Source: Eulemur rufifrons (lineage: Eukaryota > Chordata > Mammalia > Primates > Lemuridae). From it: a DNA stretch of 64,000 bases. The translations under genes and the position numbers were made by a program. The stretch covers positions 33,521,501 to 33,585,500 of the forward strand of contig NC_090997.1 of the NCBI RefSeq assembly GCF_041146395.1, in the 5' to 3' direction. Below, piece by piece: positions 36,050 to 49,160 of this stretch. The notes under the pieces are model-generated. The model ran no database searches and was not told where the DNA came from. It saw only the letters and a program-made list of their open reading frames with translations. Numbering within the stretch: position 1 is the stretch's first letter; each line of letters starts with the position of its first letter.

Positions 36050-36133
36050 GGGTAGATGGTCCCCCTCCCTAGATAGGAGACGACCTCCTAGTCCCAGGAT
36101 TCAAATCCAGCATGCATCTCCGGAGAATGACAG
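36050..36133 (+). CDS. RIMS2: RIMS2 cassette-type exon 6 of the 2-2 run
   Basis: 84 nt (28 codons), phase 2-2. G completes Arg, then GRWSPSLDRRRPPSPRIQIQ and HASPEND. Pro/Arg/Ser-rich with SP sites. Acceptor GGCAAACAG, donor GTACTA at 36134. The acceptor lacks a strong adjacent pyrimidine tract (CTTGTTCACTGGGCAAACAG). Confidence 0.95.
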
Positions 36134-37454
36134 GTACTAGTGAATTCCTCCTCACACAAGTGGCTTCTAGAGGATTATAGGCCACCAAGTGAAGGGTAAC
36201 CAAGAGATATGTTGGTTATGATGTGCTTCCTTTCAGGAGCCAGAACCAGATATACTGTGATTCCATCAATAAATGCAGCCAACTCTAATAAAGCACCTCA
36301 GAATATTTGCTGAATGTGGGTAGCATACAAATGGCATAGTCTAAACACAGTGAGTCAGGATCCACCGAAAGATTCTGTTTTGAAGAGCATTTAAGTATTT
36401 TGAATTTCTAGAAACAAATTTAAATACAGGGTTTTTTTTACGTGTGAATAAATAAAAATTCTCAGGTGCTTTAGAGTATATTAAAATCAATCACAGAGAC
36501 TATTCTTTGTTATATTGGCTGATGGTTTAATTTAGGTTGTCTTGTTTTGTTGGTATATAAATTTGTTATTAATGAAGTTTTAGGCTTTGACATATATTAA
36601 AAAATGTCTGATTTAAAGTAAGATTCCTGGTTCTTATATATTCTGTGAATATTATGTTTTTAAACAAAATATTGTCAAAGGCCAGGGTCAAACCACAAGG
36701 TAGGTTTTTAAAAATAGCATCAATACTTTGAATCTACTTTATGCTGATATATCAGAAGTGCCACAACATATGTTTTCCATTACTTTGTTATTCTCAGTTT
36801 GGAGTTACCCCAATTTTCCTATTTTATGGTGTGTGTTATACATAATCTTTTCTTTAAATATTTTTTCCTGACTGTTCACAAAAAGTTTCTGGGTTTTTGA
36901 GATGCTTCTGTTTTGGTGTAAGCGAAATTCAGCCGACACATTGGTAATATTTATTAATCAGATAAGTGGATGTGGTATCTCAGAAATAGGACTACTAGCC
37001 ATCAGAGCATATGAGCATACAGGTTCTTTTCTTTTTTAAAGTGTGTATGTATAGCAGTAATTGTAACTTTAGTTAAGAGTGATATAATTTATTTTCTGTA
37101 TCTGTAAGTAAGATACCTTCAGGATTTTAGTTTGAAAAATCTAAGCATTGTCTCTAAGAAAAAATTAATACCATCTTACAAATGTTGGAAAAGACCACAA
37201 ACTGATATTTTATGAAAGTTTTAGGAATATTTTAGCATGTTTTAATCTCTAAGACATTTACCTCTTACTATGATTTATATTTACATATTCGGAATTGAAA
37301 ATAAATTCCTTCTGCTACTATCTGATTTCTAGGATAGAGTTCCTGAGAATGGAAAAATCAGTAAATTTCCAATCTAAAAATTATTACAAAAGTAAAGTCT
37401 TTTCAAATAAGAATCTTAAAAAATTGTATAAATTAAATAAAAATTTACATCTAT

Positions 37455-37600
37455 ATTGCTACTCATTCATTCAATAAACACTTTTTGTAACCACACTGTG
37501 TATACTATTCTAATGGCTAGAATCACAATAGTGATTAAAAAAGACAAAATCCTAGCCATCAAGGAATTTAGAATTTTCTTTTAGAAAAGATAATTCTGGA
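37455..37600 (-). mobile_element. L2 3'-end fragment
   Basis: CTCATTCATTCAATAAACAC, ACTGTGTATACTATTCTAAT and ATCAAGGAATTTAGAATTTT correspond to the reverse complement of the L2 3' end (ATTCATTCAACAAATATTTA-type start). Diverged. Confidence 0.55.
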
Positions 37601-39737
37601 AAGCCTTTGAATTTATTTCAAAACAAATAAAACAGTATATTTGCTCTTCTCTAATGACTGAGTGTAGGACAATTTAATATGGTCTTTGTGATGAATATAA
37701 ATGTAATTTTATCTGAGCATTGATTAAAAAAATGGAAATCCATATAGTAGGTTTCAGTTATTACATACATTAGATGTCATTTGCTTCATTTAATGGAACA
37801 TGAATTAATTATGTTCTTTAATTTCTTAGATTGTATGTATAACTGTAAGGATAGATTTTAGGAGCAGAAAGATCCTTTTAGATAAGATTATTAAAGAAAA
37901 CTCTTATTAAATATATAATTTTGAATATTCATCTTGCTTTTTTGTGATGACTTATTTATAAATAAGTCCTATGTTCGACCAAAAGAAATATATTTTCAAT
38001 GGCACAATACTATGAGTTATTACTATAGAGAATAGAAAGTTATATATAATAAATTTTATTAACATACAAGAATATGTGCTCATAAACATAGTAGAGAAAT
38101 TATTTACATCAACTAAATTTATAGGTAACCATGTCAACCACTTGGCAAAACTTAAAGAACGCTTGCATTTCACCCATCATTACCTTTACTCATTTGGGGG
38201 TTTTTACCAATTTGTAAGTGAAGTAATATGGCATCAGATTTGGATATATCAAATGTTCATAAAAATTTGGGCACTGGTAACTTTTGTCTTAGCTAGGAAA
38301 ATATTCTAAAGGCAATGACAATTTATACAGTTAGTCTTTGGATATTTTCTATCAGGGCCATGTTTGATTTTTTGAAAATAACATCGTAGTACAAAAAGTA
38401 AAATCTTGATTAAGAGAGCTCTCTAGTTTTTTTAAATGAGTCGAATAGCATTTAGTTCCCTTCTTATTGCCCACAGCATAAATGTGTGCACAGACACAAT
38501 TTTTAATGAACCATCTCTCCATAATTTAATTTTAATAAGTATTAAAATTTACTAAGCACTCTTGATGTTATCTCAAGTGGTACCATAGATTTATTTGGAA
38601 TTAACATGGAGGAAGGTGTATCAGGACCTAGGAATGTTTTCTAGAAGTTGTAGGATGTTTAAAACAATTATGAAGAAGAAAATACATAAATTCGGAACTC
38701 CAGGAAATGTTTCTGACTTTAAAATGGTAGTGAAATTTCCTTGTAGTTTTATTTCTAAAAATGTTAAGACTTAAAAATCATCATTCCAATAACACAGTAT
38801 TTCTTTATAAATAGCATCATTGTAATACATAAAAGTAATGTTTATGAACCAGTATGTACATAATTCTACGAATCTTAACAAAACTTTGATCTGGTTGTAG
38901 TTTGAAGTTAACCAAAATTTGTGAGTAGCCATTTAGGGAAAAAAAATGTATTTTAATATGCCCCTGAAATTTCAGGGCTCTGATTTAATGTTTATAGTTT
39001 AATCAATCATCCTGAAATATGAAAAGCTAGTGTAAATTATTATTATTATCTAATTCAACTTTAAACTATTTGGTAAATGCTTTTTATTCAAGAAAATGAA
39101 ATATTCTCATTGGGTACATTTTGAGATGTATTTTAACACGTCACTGGCTTGGAGTTACTAACTCAAATGTTTTGATTGAGAATGTTTTTGCATCAATATA
39201 TAACTATTTTAAGGGTGCAATTTATTGGAACATGACACAAATACTAAAAATATATGATTAAATAACCCTGTTTTCCAGAACTTAAATTTATTCAAATAAG
39301 TAAACATCCCACTGTATTTAAGATTAATTCCTGAGTTGTTCTGCTAAATTAGCTCTAATTTCTTTTGCACAGAACTAAATTTGTATAGTTTCTCATACCT
39401 GCTACTTGGTAGCAGCTACTTGTCTATAAGAATCCTTGACCAACAGTATCAAGTGGTTTCCTCTGATTTAAAGTAAATTAATCTTCTTTCTCCATTAAAA
39501 ATATTTCTGATATAAACAAGTCACATACTTTTTCACTTCCAGAATTCATGACAGTTGCCAATATATGTGGAGTTAGCATAGAACTGCTTATAAATTCAAT
39601 GCATTACTTAATATTTCTCTTTGCTTCATAGTGTCCTTTATTATCGGTGCTTTTCAAAAATGTCCTTTATTTGAATGAATGAAATGTACCCATGTACTAA
39701 AATACTTAGTGAGTCTATTTAAAGGTTATGGTTTTTT

Positions 39738-39783
39738 TGTATGTATGTATGTGTGTGTATATATATATGTATACACACACACA
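39738..39783. repeat. (TATG)n(TG)n(TA)n(CA)n microsatellite
   Basis: GTATGTATGTATGTGTGTGT, then ATATATATATG, then TATACACACACACA. The TG and CA ends are complementary and can fold. Confidence 0.88.
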
Positions 39784-40744
39784 GAGGAGGGTAAATGTAT
39801 CTTAATTGCATGCATACATATTCACTGCATATGAATATTTCTTATTTAGGTTGACTCTATTCAAATCTAATTTTTTCCATCCCAAACATAAGAGTAAATA
39901 AGATGATAGAGATTTGCATACTACATTAACATAGTACAAGCCATCTAAATAGTCAGCCAGCATTTAGACAGATCTATTTTTATTATATCAGTGTTAGTTC
40001 TAATGAAATGAAAACATTATATGGTAAATTTTTGTTACATTTTCCCCAAAGCAGAACATATTACATTTTCATTTAGTTATTAAACAGTCTTAAATAATAT
40101 TATTTTATTAACATTAATTTTATTTTTAATAGAATTATAATATCTTTAGGAAAGCTTTATTTACCCATATCTTCAGGGAGTAGCTTTAACTGAAATTAGG
40201 TACTGGAAAGTACAGGAAAGTAGCACATTCCTTTACTTAACAGTTATCTCTCTTTTCATGAGTACATTTTATATAAATCTTTACATTTAAATTATTAGAA
40301 GGAAAAGGAATAATGATTGAAAATGGAACTTCAAAAGAATTGAGGTTTAATTAGGAGCATCTCCAGTTTTCTAATTATTACTCTTGCTTTAATTTAATAA
40401 CATAATTGTTATACGTTACATTTGAATGTACTTTCATAACTTTTAAACAATTTCATTTGTGCCCTGTGAACTAAGAAGCACAGCTATTAAATTGCAAATA
40501 AAGAAAACAATTCAGGATTTCTTATTCTTGTATGTTTAAAAAAGTGTTCTTTATAAATAATAATATAAAGAAGAAAAATTTTAATAGGGCAAAAAAGCAT
40601 GTTAACACCAAAAATAAATAAGACATGATGGAAACACTGAAATGCCTTGTCCACTTTTGCCCATTTATCTTTTCAATAAAAATAAAATCATTCGAAGTTA
40701 CTGTATGACAGAGTCAACAGAGAAATTTGCACATGGGAAAATGA

Positions 40745-40880
40745 TGGTGTTTTTCACCAAGTCATTAAGGCCTAGATTACCTTGGATAAGTCACTTAAAC
40801 TTTTCTGGACTCAGTTTTCTCATCTGTAAACACAGCTCGTTGTAGATGGACTAGCTGAATTCTAATGTCCCATAGACTAG
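40745..40880 (+). mobile_element. MIR SINE fragment
   Basis: ACCTTGGATAAGTCACTTAA followed by CTGGACTCAGTTTTCTCATC and TGTAAA is the conserved MIR core in sense orientation. Ends are unclear. Confidence 0.65.
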
Positions 40881-41149
40881 TCTATGCTGCCTTGTTGCAT
40901 CAAAATAAAGCATACATTGGGCCCACAATAGTGACTGACAGTTTGTTACACATTAGGTGATAAACCTGAAGGCATGTTTAATTTATGGTATTTTATATTT
41001 TGCTGAAACCCAGGAAACAATGTAAAGTTTTATTTCTACATTTATTTGATTTGATGTAAACTGGATTTTAACCTTAGTTAGTTTTTTGCTTATTGTAATT
41101 TTTAGATTCTCAAATTTTATGATAATACTCAAAATATTACCTTTTGTTA

Positions 41150-41275
41150 ACCATCCATTCAACAAACACTTACTGAGCTACACTGTATGCTAGGTGTTGA
41201 TGTTACAGTTACAACCCAAACAAAGTTCCATGAGGAACTTAGTATAGTGTAAGGTAGAAGGCAATTCATTTTACT
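41150..41275 (-). mobile_element. L2 3'-end fragment
   Basis: CATTCAACAAACACTTACTG, ATGCTAGGTGTTGATG and CCATGAGGAACTTAGTATAG follow the reverse-complement L2 3' end. Confidence 0.6.
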
Positions 41276-41456
41276 GTGATCCATTTTGTGATTACATAAT
41301 CAATAGTTTCAATAGTATAGTACATGAATATGATGGATTTTCTAACTTTTCCTATTTTACATATCTCAAGCCTCTACTTATTCTAGAAAATAGGTGTGTT
41401 AAAATATGCAATATATTTTTAGCTATAACTTAGGATTTGAGGTAAAAAAGACATTA

Positions 41457-41798
<342 letters not shown>

Positions 41799-42281
41799 AG
41801 AATTTTCTATTTCCTTCTCTGTTCTTGCTTTACGTGAAATTAATACAATTAATTGCTTATCATTTAACTCAATTTGTGGATTGTGTTAATTTTTAGAAGA
41901 ATTATAAAGACATATCTTTTGTAGACATCTTTAGAAGAATCTTCAATGAAAGTTAATTTCAATGGTATTTGAAGAGAAAAAAAGATCATCCTTAATAAGA
42001 GGGTTAAAAACAAAAAGGTTTGGTTATGAGCCTCTGGTTGAATATTTATCATCCAGTTATGGAGCACTGGCTCTGTGTTTTATACTCTTATAGAGGAATA
42101 AGAGTATTTGCTTTCAAGAAACAAATATACATTATTTAAAAAAATACTTTAATAGCACATCACTTGCTAGTTCTAAGTCAGGCTAAAACCATGACAAATA
42201 CTAGTTCTATGTAATACTACAAAACTACAAATATTATAAAACAAAAATTAAGTAATATTGACATATTTAAAATTAGACGAT

Positions 42282-42425
42282 GATAATATTATTGCCATTT
42301 AGCAGGTAAAAAAAACTGAAGCACAGAGAGATTAAGCAACTTGACTGAAGTCACCCAGCTAGCCAGAAACAGCTGAGATTAAACCCAGTCTGACTCTAGA
42401 ATCCATGCTCCAGTGTTGTTTATGC
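42282..42425 (-). mobile_element. MIR SINE
   Basis: ATTGCCATTTAGCAGG, GAAGCACAGAGAGATTAAGC, AACTTGACTGAAGTCACCCA and GCTAGCCAGAAACAGCTGAG are the antisense MIR core in order. Confidence 0.85.
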
Positions 42426-42444
42426 CAGAGATGCAACGTAATTA

Positions 42445-42700
42445 CTGCTGCTGAGATTATGGATTCTCAGTGTACCTCCTGGCTCAACATTTAATGACTA
42501 TGTGAACTAGAACAAATTATTTAGCCTCTCTAATTCTCAATCTCCTTATCTTTGAAAAGGATAAAAAAAAATAGCACCTACCTCTTTGGACTGGCAAGAA
42601 GATTAAATGAAATAATGCCGATAAAATATGATGATGCTAGAACAGAGAAAGCACTTAGTAAATGTTAAATATTATCAGTGCCATTATCATCATCGTTTTC
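42445..42700 (+). mobile_element. MIR SINE
   Basis: Sense-strand MIR order: AATTATTTAGCCTCTCTAAT, CTCAATCTCCTTATCTTTGA, AGCACCTACCTCTTTGG, AGATTAAATGAAATAATGCC, AGAGAAAGCACTTAGTAAAT and a trailing TTATCATCATCG tract. Confidence 0.87.
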
Positions 42701-42904
42701 CTCATCACCATCATCAAGTACTGTCATAATTAATCTAGTATATGAAGACATTAAATTTTAGGAGATGAAAAGAGAAGAAAGAGTTTGAAAGTTTCACGGA
42801 AGACATGAAATCTCAGTTGGGTCTAGAAAGATTAATAGACATTACTAGGAATAAGAAGAAAGATGCCTGTACCCTTGTTATGGTGCAGTTTGTACGAAAG
42901 CCCA

Positions 42905-43470
42905 TCAGAGTCTGCACAGTCCCTTCTCCTTCTGTACAGTCCCTCTCCCTTCTCCTTTGAACTTTTCTAATCTGATTCATTTCTCAACTCCTGCTATACT
43001 GGCCTCCTTACTATTCCTTGAATATACTGTACACACACCCCTGCCTTAGGGCCTATACATTTGCTATTTCCTTTTCCTGGGATACTCTTTCCCTAGATAT
43101 ATACATGACTGACTCCCTCACATTAAGTCTTTGTTAAAATGTCACCATCTCAATAAATCCTTCCCAACTACCCTACTTAAAATTGCAATCAACACCTGCC
43201 CCTAAACCCCTGCCTCACCCCTATGCTTCTAATCCTTCTTGCACTGGTTTATGTTTTTGTTGTCATTGGCATTTATCACCTTCTCCCATACTTTATAATG
43301 TACCTGTTTGAGATTCTTTTTGTTGTTTACTTTTTTGCGTTCCTCCAGCAAAATGTAAATTCCTTGAAGGTAGAGATCTTTGTTCTTTGTTTTCACAGAC
43401 ATATTCCAAGCACCCAAAACAATGCCTAGAACATATACATGCTCAACAAGTATTTGTTGAATGAATAAAT
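42905..43470 (+). mobile_element. L2 LINE 3' portion
   Basis: Clear L2 3' region: CTATTTCCTTTTCCTGGGAT, CTCCCTCACATTAAGTCTTT, AATGTCACCATCTCAATAAA, TATCACCTTCTCCCATACTT, TTCCTTGAAGGTAGAGATCT and the 3' end CAACAAGTATTTGTTGAATG. It reaches the natural 3' end. Short open frames here on both strands are repeat-derived. Confidence 0.88.
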
Positions 43471-44005
43471 GAGTGAAAACCCTTTGATGACATTGAGTTT
43501 CATGGGTCTTCCTGAGATTCTCTGCTCTCATCTGCTCTCCCTGTGCTGAAGATTCTCTGAGAAAAGAAACATTTGCCCTCCCAGGCAGTTGTCTGGAGCA
43601 CTATTGGGACCAAGCGTACATTTCTCATAACTGTATACTACTTTTTTATTTTGAGATCCTCCTAGGCCTGCAGACCTTACTTACCCTACCTCTCTCCTTC
43701 TCATCCTCCTGTTATACTTATGCCTTCCTTCCCTGTGCTTCAGGAGCAAGCTTCCCATCCCAACAACCATGTCCCATTGATTTCAGTCATGTCCTATGTA
43801 CTTTGCTACTCTCCTACCACCCTATGATCTCCTCTCCTGATTATAGGAGCAATAACATAAATAAGAACCTTAATGTCAGAGAGAGATTCATCTATTAGTG
43901 CTTTCCTAGGCCTGTACCAGATTTCATGGTTTCTTCCATCTTAAACAAAGGTGTACCCATAGGACATGTGTCAGAATCTACCTCCTCCACTCTCTTTGCT
44001 GAGAC

Positions 44006-44215
44006 AGCTTGGGAGCTAGACAGACTTATATTAATATTTAATCCTAGCTTTGCTACTTTCTGACTGAGTCTCCTTGCCCTGAGCCTGTTTCTTCATCTGT
44101 AAAATAGAGATAACACCTTCTTAAAGAATTGTCATGGAGATGAAATAAGTTCATACCTCCCTCAGTGCCTGGCATAGAGTTATCCTTCAATATATCAAGT
44201 AATCTCTTTTCCAAC
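44006..44215 (+). mobile_element. MIR SINE
   Basis: CTTTGCTACTTTCTGACTGA, CTGTTTCTTCATCTGTAAAA, AGATGAAATAAGTTCATACC and CAGTGCCTGGCATAGAGTTA in the sense MIR order. Confidence 0.85.
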
Positions 44216-45466
44216 TAGTAAAGGAATATGGTGAGTGAGAAATATCTCCATGTCTTCCCTTTTTTCATAGAAGTGGGCTATCCGAGTGACATAAGGCTGA
44301 AGAACACATAGCTGAAATCCTCAATTGGAGGGACAAAATAGTATGAATTCAGTTTTTAGCAAAAGTAGAAGAGATGGGGAGAGATGATCAGTCTCAGTCT
44401 ATATAGCAGCCTGTGAAGGCAGACTTTGTACTTCGATGTGCATTCCTAGTTCCTAGCAGGACTTGACATATGCTGGACTCTTAGGATGTTTGACATTAAT
44501 AAGATACACAATTGTCTCAGTATTGTTGGAAGAAAAAGACATCAGCAAAGAAAAACAAGCATGAAGTGTAGATAATCAATATTCAATATAAACCTACACA
44601 TTCTTATGTTTTCTCTTTTTTGTGAGTGTGAGTTTTTTTACAATAATATTTTATGTTATTTACTTTAAATATATAGTAGTTCAGACATTTTAGGTTACAT
44701 AGGCACATGTAAGCTGGCTTGGGGAAGTAAGCTATAAATACAAACATTATTTCTATGGGAAAATGCATTTCAAGTTTCAAATGTTCAGTGTACATATGTA
44801 TAATGTAATTGGAAAGTAAAATAAATTGAGGACTTTATTAATTCTTTGATTTGTGACATGTAATTAAATGCTATGTGCTTTTTTAAAAACACTACATGGT
44901 TTACAAAAGCATCTTTATGATAATTTTTAAAATAATTTTAATAATTGATATAAACATTTTAACTTATGTCAAACATTTTTCACTACAGCTTTTTTGTTCT
45001 CTTTCCTTCATAATTTTGTGGGGGACAAAACAAACAGAAAAATCTTTGTAGTACCAAGTTTCAACTTGTAAAAGTAAAGGGCACTTCACCCCTTTGAGGT
45101 CTTTCAGCACCTGAACCATCGCCATCATCACATTTATCATCATTACATTTCATCGTTGTATTTGTTTACTCACCAATGAGTGGAGGCAAAGTTGCTCAGC
45201 AGGGGTCTGTATGATATCACTGCTGTAGACATACCTGTCTAGACTAATGGAATATCATCTTTTTGTGTCTCCTACTGAGCAACTTATTTCTTCCACATGG
45301 CACCAATTCTGATTTTTAATTTTTCTTTTCATTTTGAAAAGTACTGACAAAGCCATTTAGGTAAGACAGTTGCCATCTTTCATGTCTGTTACTTTTATCA
45401 TTGTATGATATTAATGTAGCTTTATTCATCATATATTTTGTATTTCTTTAACATTTCATTCCACAG

Positions 45467-45538
45467 GCACTCCCGAAAATCTGAAAGATCTAGCATCCCA
45501 AAACAGACTAGGAAAGGCACTGCCTCTGATACAGAAAG
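45467..45538 (+). CDS. RIMS2: RIMS2 cassette-type exon 7 of the 2-2 run
   Basis: 72 nt (24 codons), phase 2-2. G completes Arg, then HSRKSERSSIPKQTRKGTAS and DTE. Strongly basic and Ser-rich (RKSERSS is a basophilic kinase motif). Acceptor TTCCACAG, donor GTAGGC at 45539. Confidence 0.96.
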
Positions 45539-46139
45539 GTAGGCTTGGTGTTGTGCTGTGCTGCCATCTTCTGTTTCACTGATATATTTGGGATGCCCTC
45601 ACTCTTCATTTCACATAAGCAGTGCTTAAACACAAGTTGTGATGTTTCAATACATTCATGTAACTAAATCTACCCCCATATGGGAATGGTCTCATTGAAG
45701 AAATGAGAGAAGGTTGATTTGAAGAAAGCCCTTAAATCTTAGGGTTTAAAAAAAAATCTCATATATCTCTCTTAGTGATCATTCTGATTACTGATGAAAA
45801 TTAAATCTATTCTCATTCCTTTATGCATATTAGGGCATTAATGTTTTGTTTCTGAGATCATTTTAAATGTTGCTAATGAATATAAGACCTGGGATGTGCA
45901 AATATTTTGAGTGTGTCATTTATCTGAATAATGTTATCTTTTAAAAAAAACTCTTTTCTACAAATGCATAATCTAAGATTGTACTTGTATATTACAACAA
46001 AAGATATATGCTGAGTTAATGTAAAAATTATAAGGTATTACTAACCTTTTGTTTGCAATGTGTCCAATTTCAGAAAGTTTTTGAGCATTTTTTGGTGTAA
46101 CATTTTGACACTTTTTTCACATAGGTATGAAAACACCTA

Positions 46140-46770
46140 AAAAGTCCAGTTAACATATATTCATTCACCCATTCATTTATCCAGCAATTATTGCAATCAT
46201 GTTCAGAGACACAGATTTAAGTTAATGAGAATATTCAAGTGTCATAGCAGTTATTAAAGAAGTATGCACAGGTTCAATAAGAACACATAGAAAGAAATGG
46301 GTAAGGATGAAACTAGGAAATGCTTCATAAATAGATGTCACTTGAGCCAAATCTGGGCAGTTAAAAGTATATGTGAAGAATAGAGTATTCCATGAAAGGG
46401 AACAATGTGAGAAAACACTGGGACTGGAAATGTATTCTTGAGTTTGAGGAAACTATACCAATTTTGGAGTGGAGAACAGGATTCAGGGGATAGGAAAGAG
46501 GGCTGAAAATAAAATTGGAGAAATCATGAGTGGTTAAATGAATGACATAACTATGCCATGTTAATACCATGCTATAGATTTCAAATTATTTGTTCATCCA
46601 TGAGCCATTGATGTGCTATAAATATGAGCAGCAGAGGATCAGTTTTGAGTTTCCTTTTATAGATCACTTTGACAACATTTTGGAAGGGGATCAAAAGATC
46701 CAGGGCAGATGCAAGACACCGAGTTGGCTATCCCAATAGGCTTGGTTGAGATAGAATGTACAATTCAGTG
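46140..46770 (-). mobile_element. L2 LINE fragment
   Basis: Reverse-complement L2 order: ATTCATTCACCCATTCATTT, TAGATGTCACTTGAGCCAAA, GTATTCCATGAAAGGGAACA, GATCACTTTGACAACATTTT and ATGCAAGACACCGAGTTGGC. A second degraded copy may follow to about 47000. Confidence 0.75.
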
Positions 46771-48850
46771 ATTCATCCAGTTAACACATACGTGCCAACT
46801 ATGTGCTAAGTTCAAGGAACAAAATAGAGGATATTACCACTGAGTTGAGTTAAGTGTAAGACATGTCAAGGACATGGATAAAGGGAGATGAAATTTACTC
46901 CTGGCCAATGGTCCACGGAGATACTGACTATTTAGGGAACTTGATTTTCAATGGAATAAGGATACAGGGGACACAAAAAACTGTTGGGGTTTGAGGAAGG
47001 AAATGAGGCAGATAGACAGATAGCCTATAATGGAACAAATTTAATTATATAACTATTTTTACATGCTTTAATTTCAACTCAGCTAATTGCAGTTTCTTTA
47101 CTATCTTTGTAAATGACTTGAGTTCCTTAGCAAAATTTTCAATCTTCAACCATCATTCTCAGCCCCCTCCACACACACAATTTCAATTATTTTGACATGA
47201 TTAATTTTTTCTCAAAGTTATATTCTTTTTGTTTCAATCAATAGTCTTTCATTAATTTAACAAATACTAGTTGAGTGACTTCTATGTTCAGTTTTATGTT
47301 TAGCATATATCAATGAGCAAGTTTTTTTGACAATAGGATACTATTTTTAAAAAATGCTAGATGGTTCCAGAGTCAACTAAAGATGCATAACTCCAGATGA
47401 ATGATATTTGGGCATCTGTCTCTGCAACTCTGAAAATACTCTGTGGATAAACGCATTTCCTCCCTCCCTCCAATAAAAATGGCAAAGAATTGATTGCCCA
47501 CCATCCTCAGATGTTTACTGCTTAAGGACCATATTCATATTACTCCTGCCTTTATTTTGTAGATTTTAAAATAGAAACCGCTAACCTTTTAGATGTGTAG
47601 ATTTATTTGATCATAATTAAAACTCTTCACTGATTTTTATTAAAGCCCAATTTTTAAGTAAATTACTGAATGGCTAGTTATAAAAGAAGAATTGGCCTGG
47701 ATTTTCTAGCTTATATTAGCTCTCATTTCTTCAGAAGATACTATGGGTTTACGTCTAGCTACAGGTAAACAAAGTCACAATATGAATGCTTTGGACACTG
47801 ATTCTTAGCCTTTGGGAGTTAATAACTTCCCAAAAGGAGTCAGAACCATACAGTCATGCTTTGGATTCTGATAAAATTTGCTTTTTATTGATCATAATTT
47901 TAAAGGCTCTTTGTTGGCCTCAACAAACTTGGCCTCATGAGGGATAAACTTATAAGAAAATATTTCAAAAGATATGATGACCACTTATAGATTGAAGACA
48001 AACAGAACTGATTTGTGTCTCTTGTGCCTAGCCATTTAAAGCAGTACTCATATTTTGGGGGGAAACTCCATAGTAAATGTCTAGTTTTTCACCTTCATAT
48101 GCATTCAGCTATGAAAATTGCTAGCATGATTTCTGCATTCCATTCTAGTGACTTGACTTCTTATGGAAACTACACTCTATATCCTAACTGGGGGAGGCTT
48201 TTTTTTGACTATTTAGAATTGCTTAAATATGCATTTTATGTGCTACTGTTGCTGTTTGAAAGAGCCTGTGCAGGCCTGTAAGGGGCCATCAAAGGAGGAA
48301 TCATTTTGAAAACTTGACCTTAAATACCACATACATGGCCACCCTTTAACAAGTCATTTTTAGGCATCAGTAGGAGGAGTTTACTGTGAGTCCATTTGAA
48401 TCAATACAAATGCCTTACTAAAGACCTGAGGTTTTTGTGAGAAATGTGTTTTAGTTGAGTCCAAGTCAAAGCATTAGTTTTAGATGAAGAGAACAGGCGT
48501 GGATTGAACTCAACAGTAAATATTTAAATATGCATTTGGAGATGGTGGACCAAAGTCAGACATACTTACATTTGAATTAGAATTTAGCTCTGCAAGCCTT
48601 ATTTATTTTTAGGAGAGATATATGTATGGCAGAGTAGGTATTCATTAAATGCCATTGTCCATATATTTGATCCTGCAAACTCTCATAGCACAATTCTGTG
48701 AAGTCCTGCTAAACAATTTGATGCTTAAACACATATTGATATTAATATTTTGGGTTACAAGATTAATGGTATACCTGAGATGTGAAATTACCATTTTTCA
48801 TCTCATGATACAGAAACATATTCTATCTCACTAGGCAGAAAAGAGAGTAA

Positions 48851-49160
48851 GCACTGGCACTCAACAGACCTTTGTGGATTCTGCCTCTACCATATTTTAG
48901 CTCTTTGTCTTTTTGCAAGTCACTCTATGACCCTCAGTTTTTTTTATCTGTAAAAGGGTAATAACAACATTTTGCCATGTGTGAGAATACAAAAAAGTAC
49001 ATACATACGTATATGTATGTGTGTATATGCACACATACCTATATTCATACATACATGCGCAAATATGTACACACACATACATTTAGTGCCTGACATGTAT
49101 AGATGGCCCCACACTGCTGCTCAATAAAGAATAGCTGTTCTATCATTTTACTTATTCCTC
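48851..49160 (+). mobile_element. MIR SINE interrupted by a microsatellite
   Basis: Sense MIR core (GCAAGTCACTCTATGACCCT, CAGTTTTTTTTATCTGTAAA, AGGGTAATAACAACATTTTG) is followed by a TACA/TATG microsatellite at 48997-49084. The MIR 3' part then resumes at 49085 (AGTGCCTGACATGTATAGAT, TGCTCAATAAAGAATAGCTG). Confidence 0.78.
48997..49084. repeat. TACA/TATG microsatellite
   Basis: GTACATACATACGTATATGT, ATGTGTGTATATGCACACAT and TACACACACATACAT units over about 88 bp, lying inside a MIR. Confidence 0.88.

Noticed and set aside
43223..43531. Open frames on both strands (68 and 100 codons)
   Set aside because: Both are in the L2 3' region.
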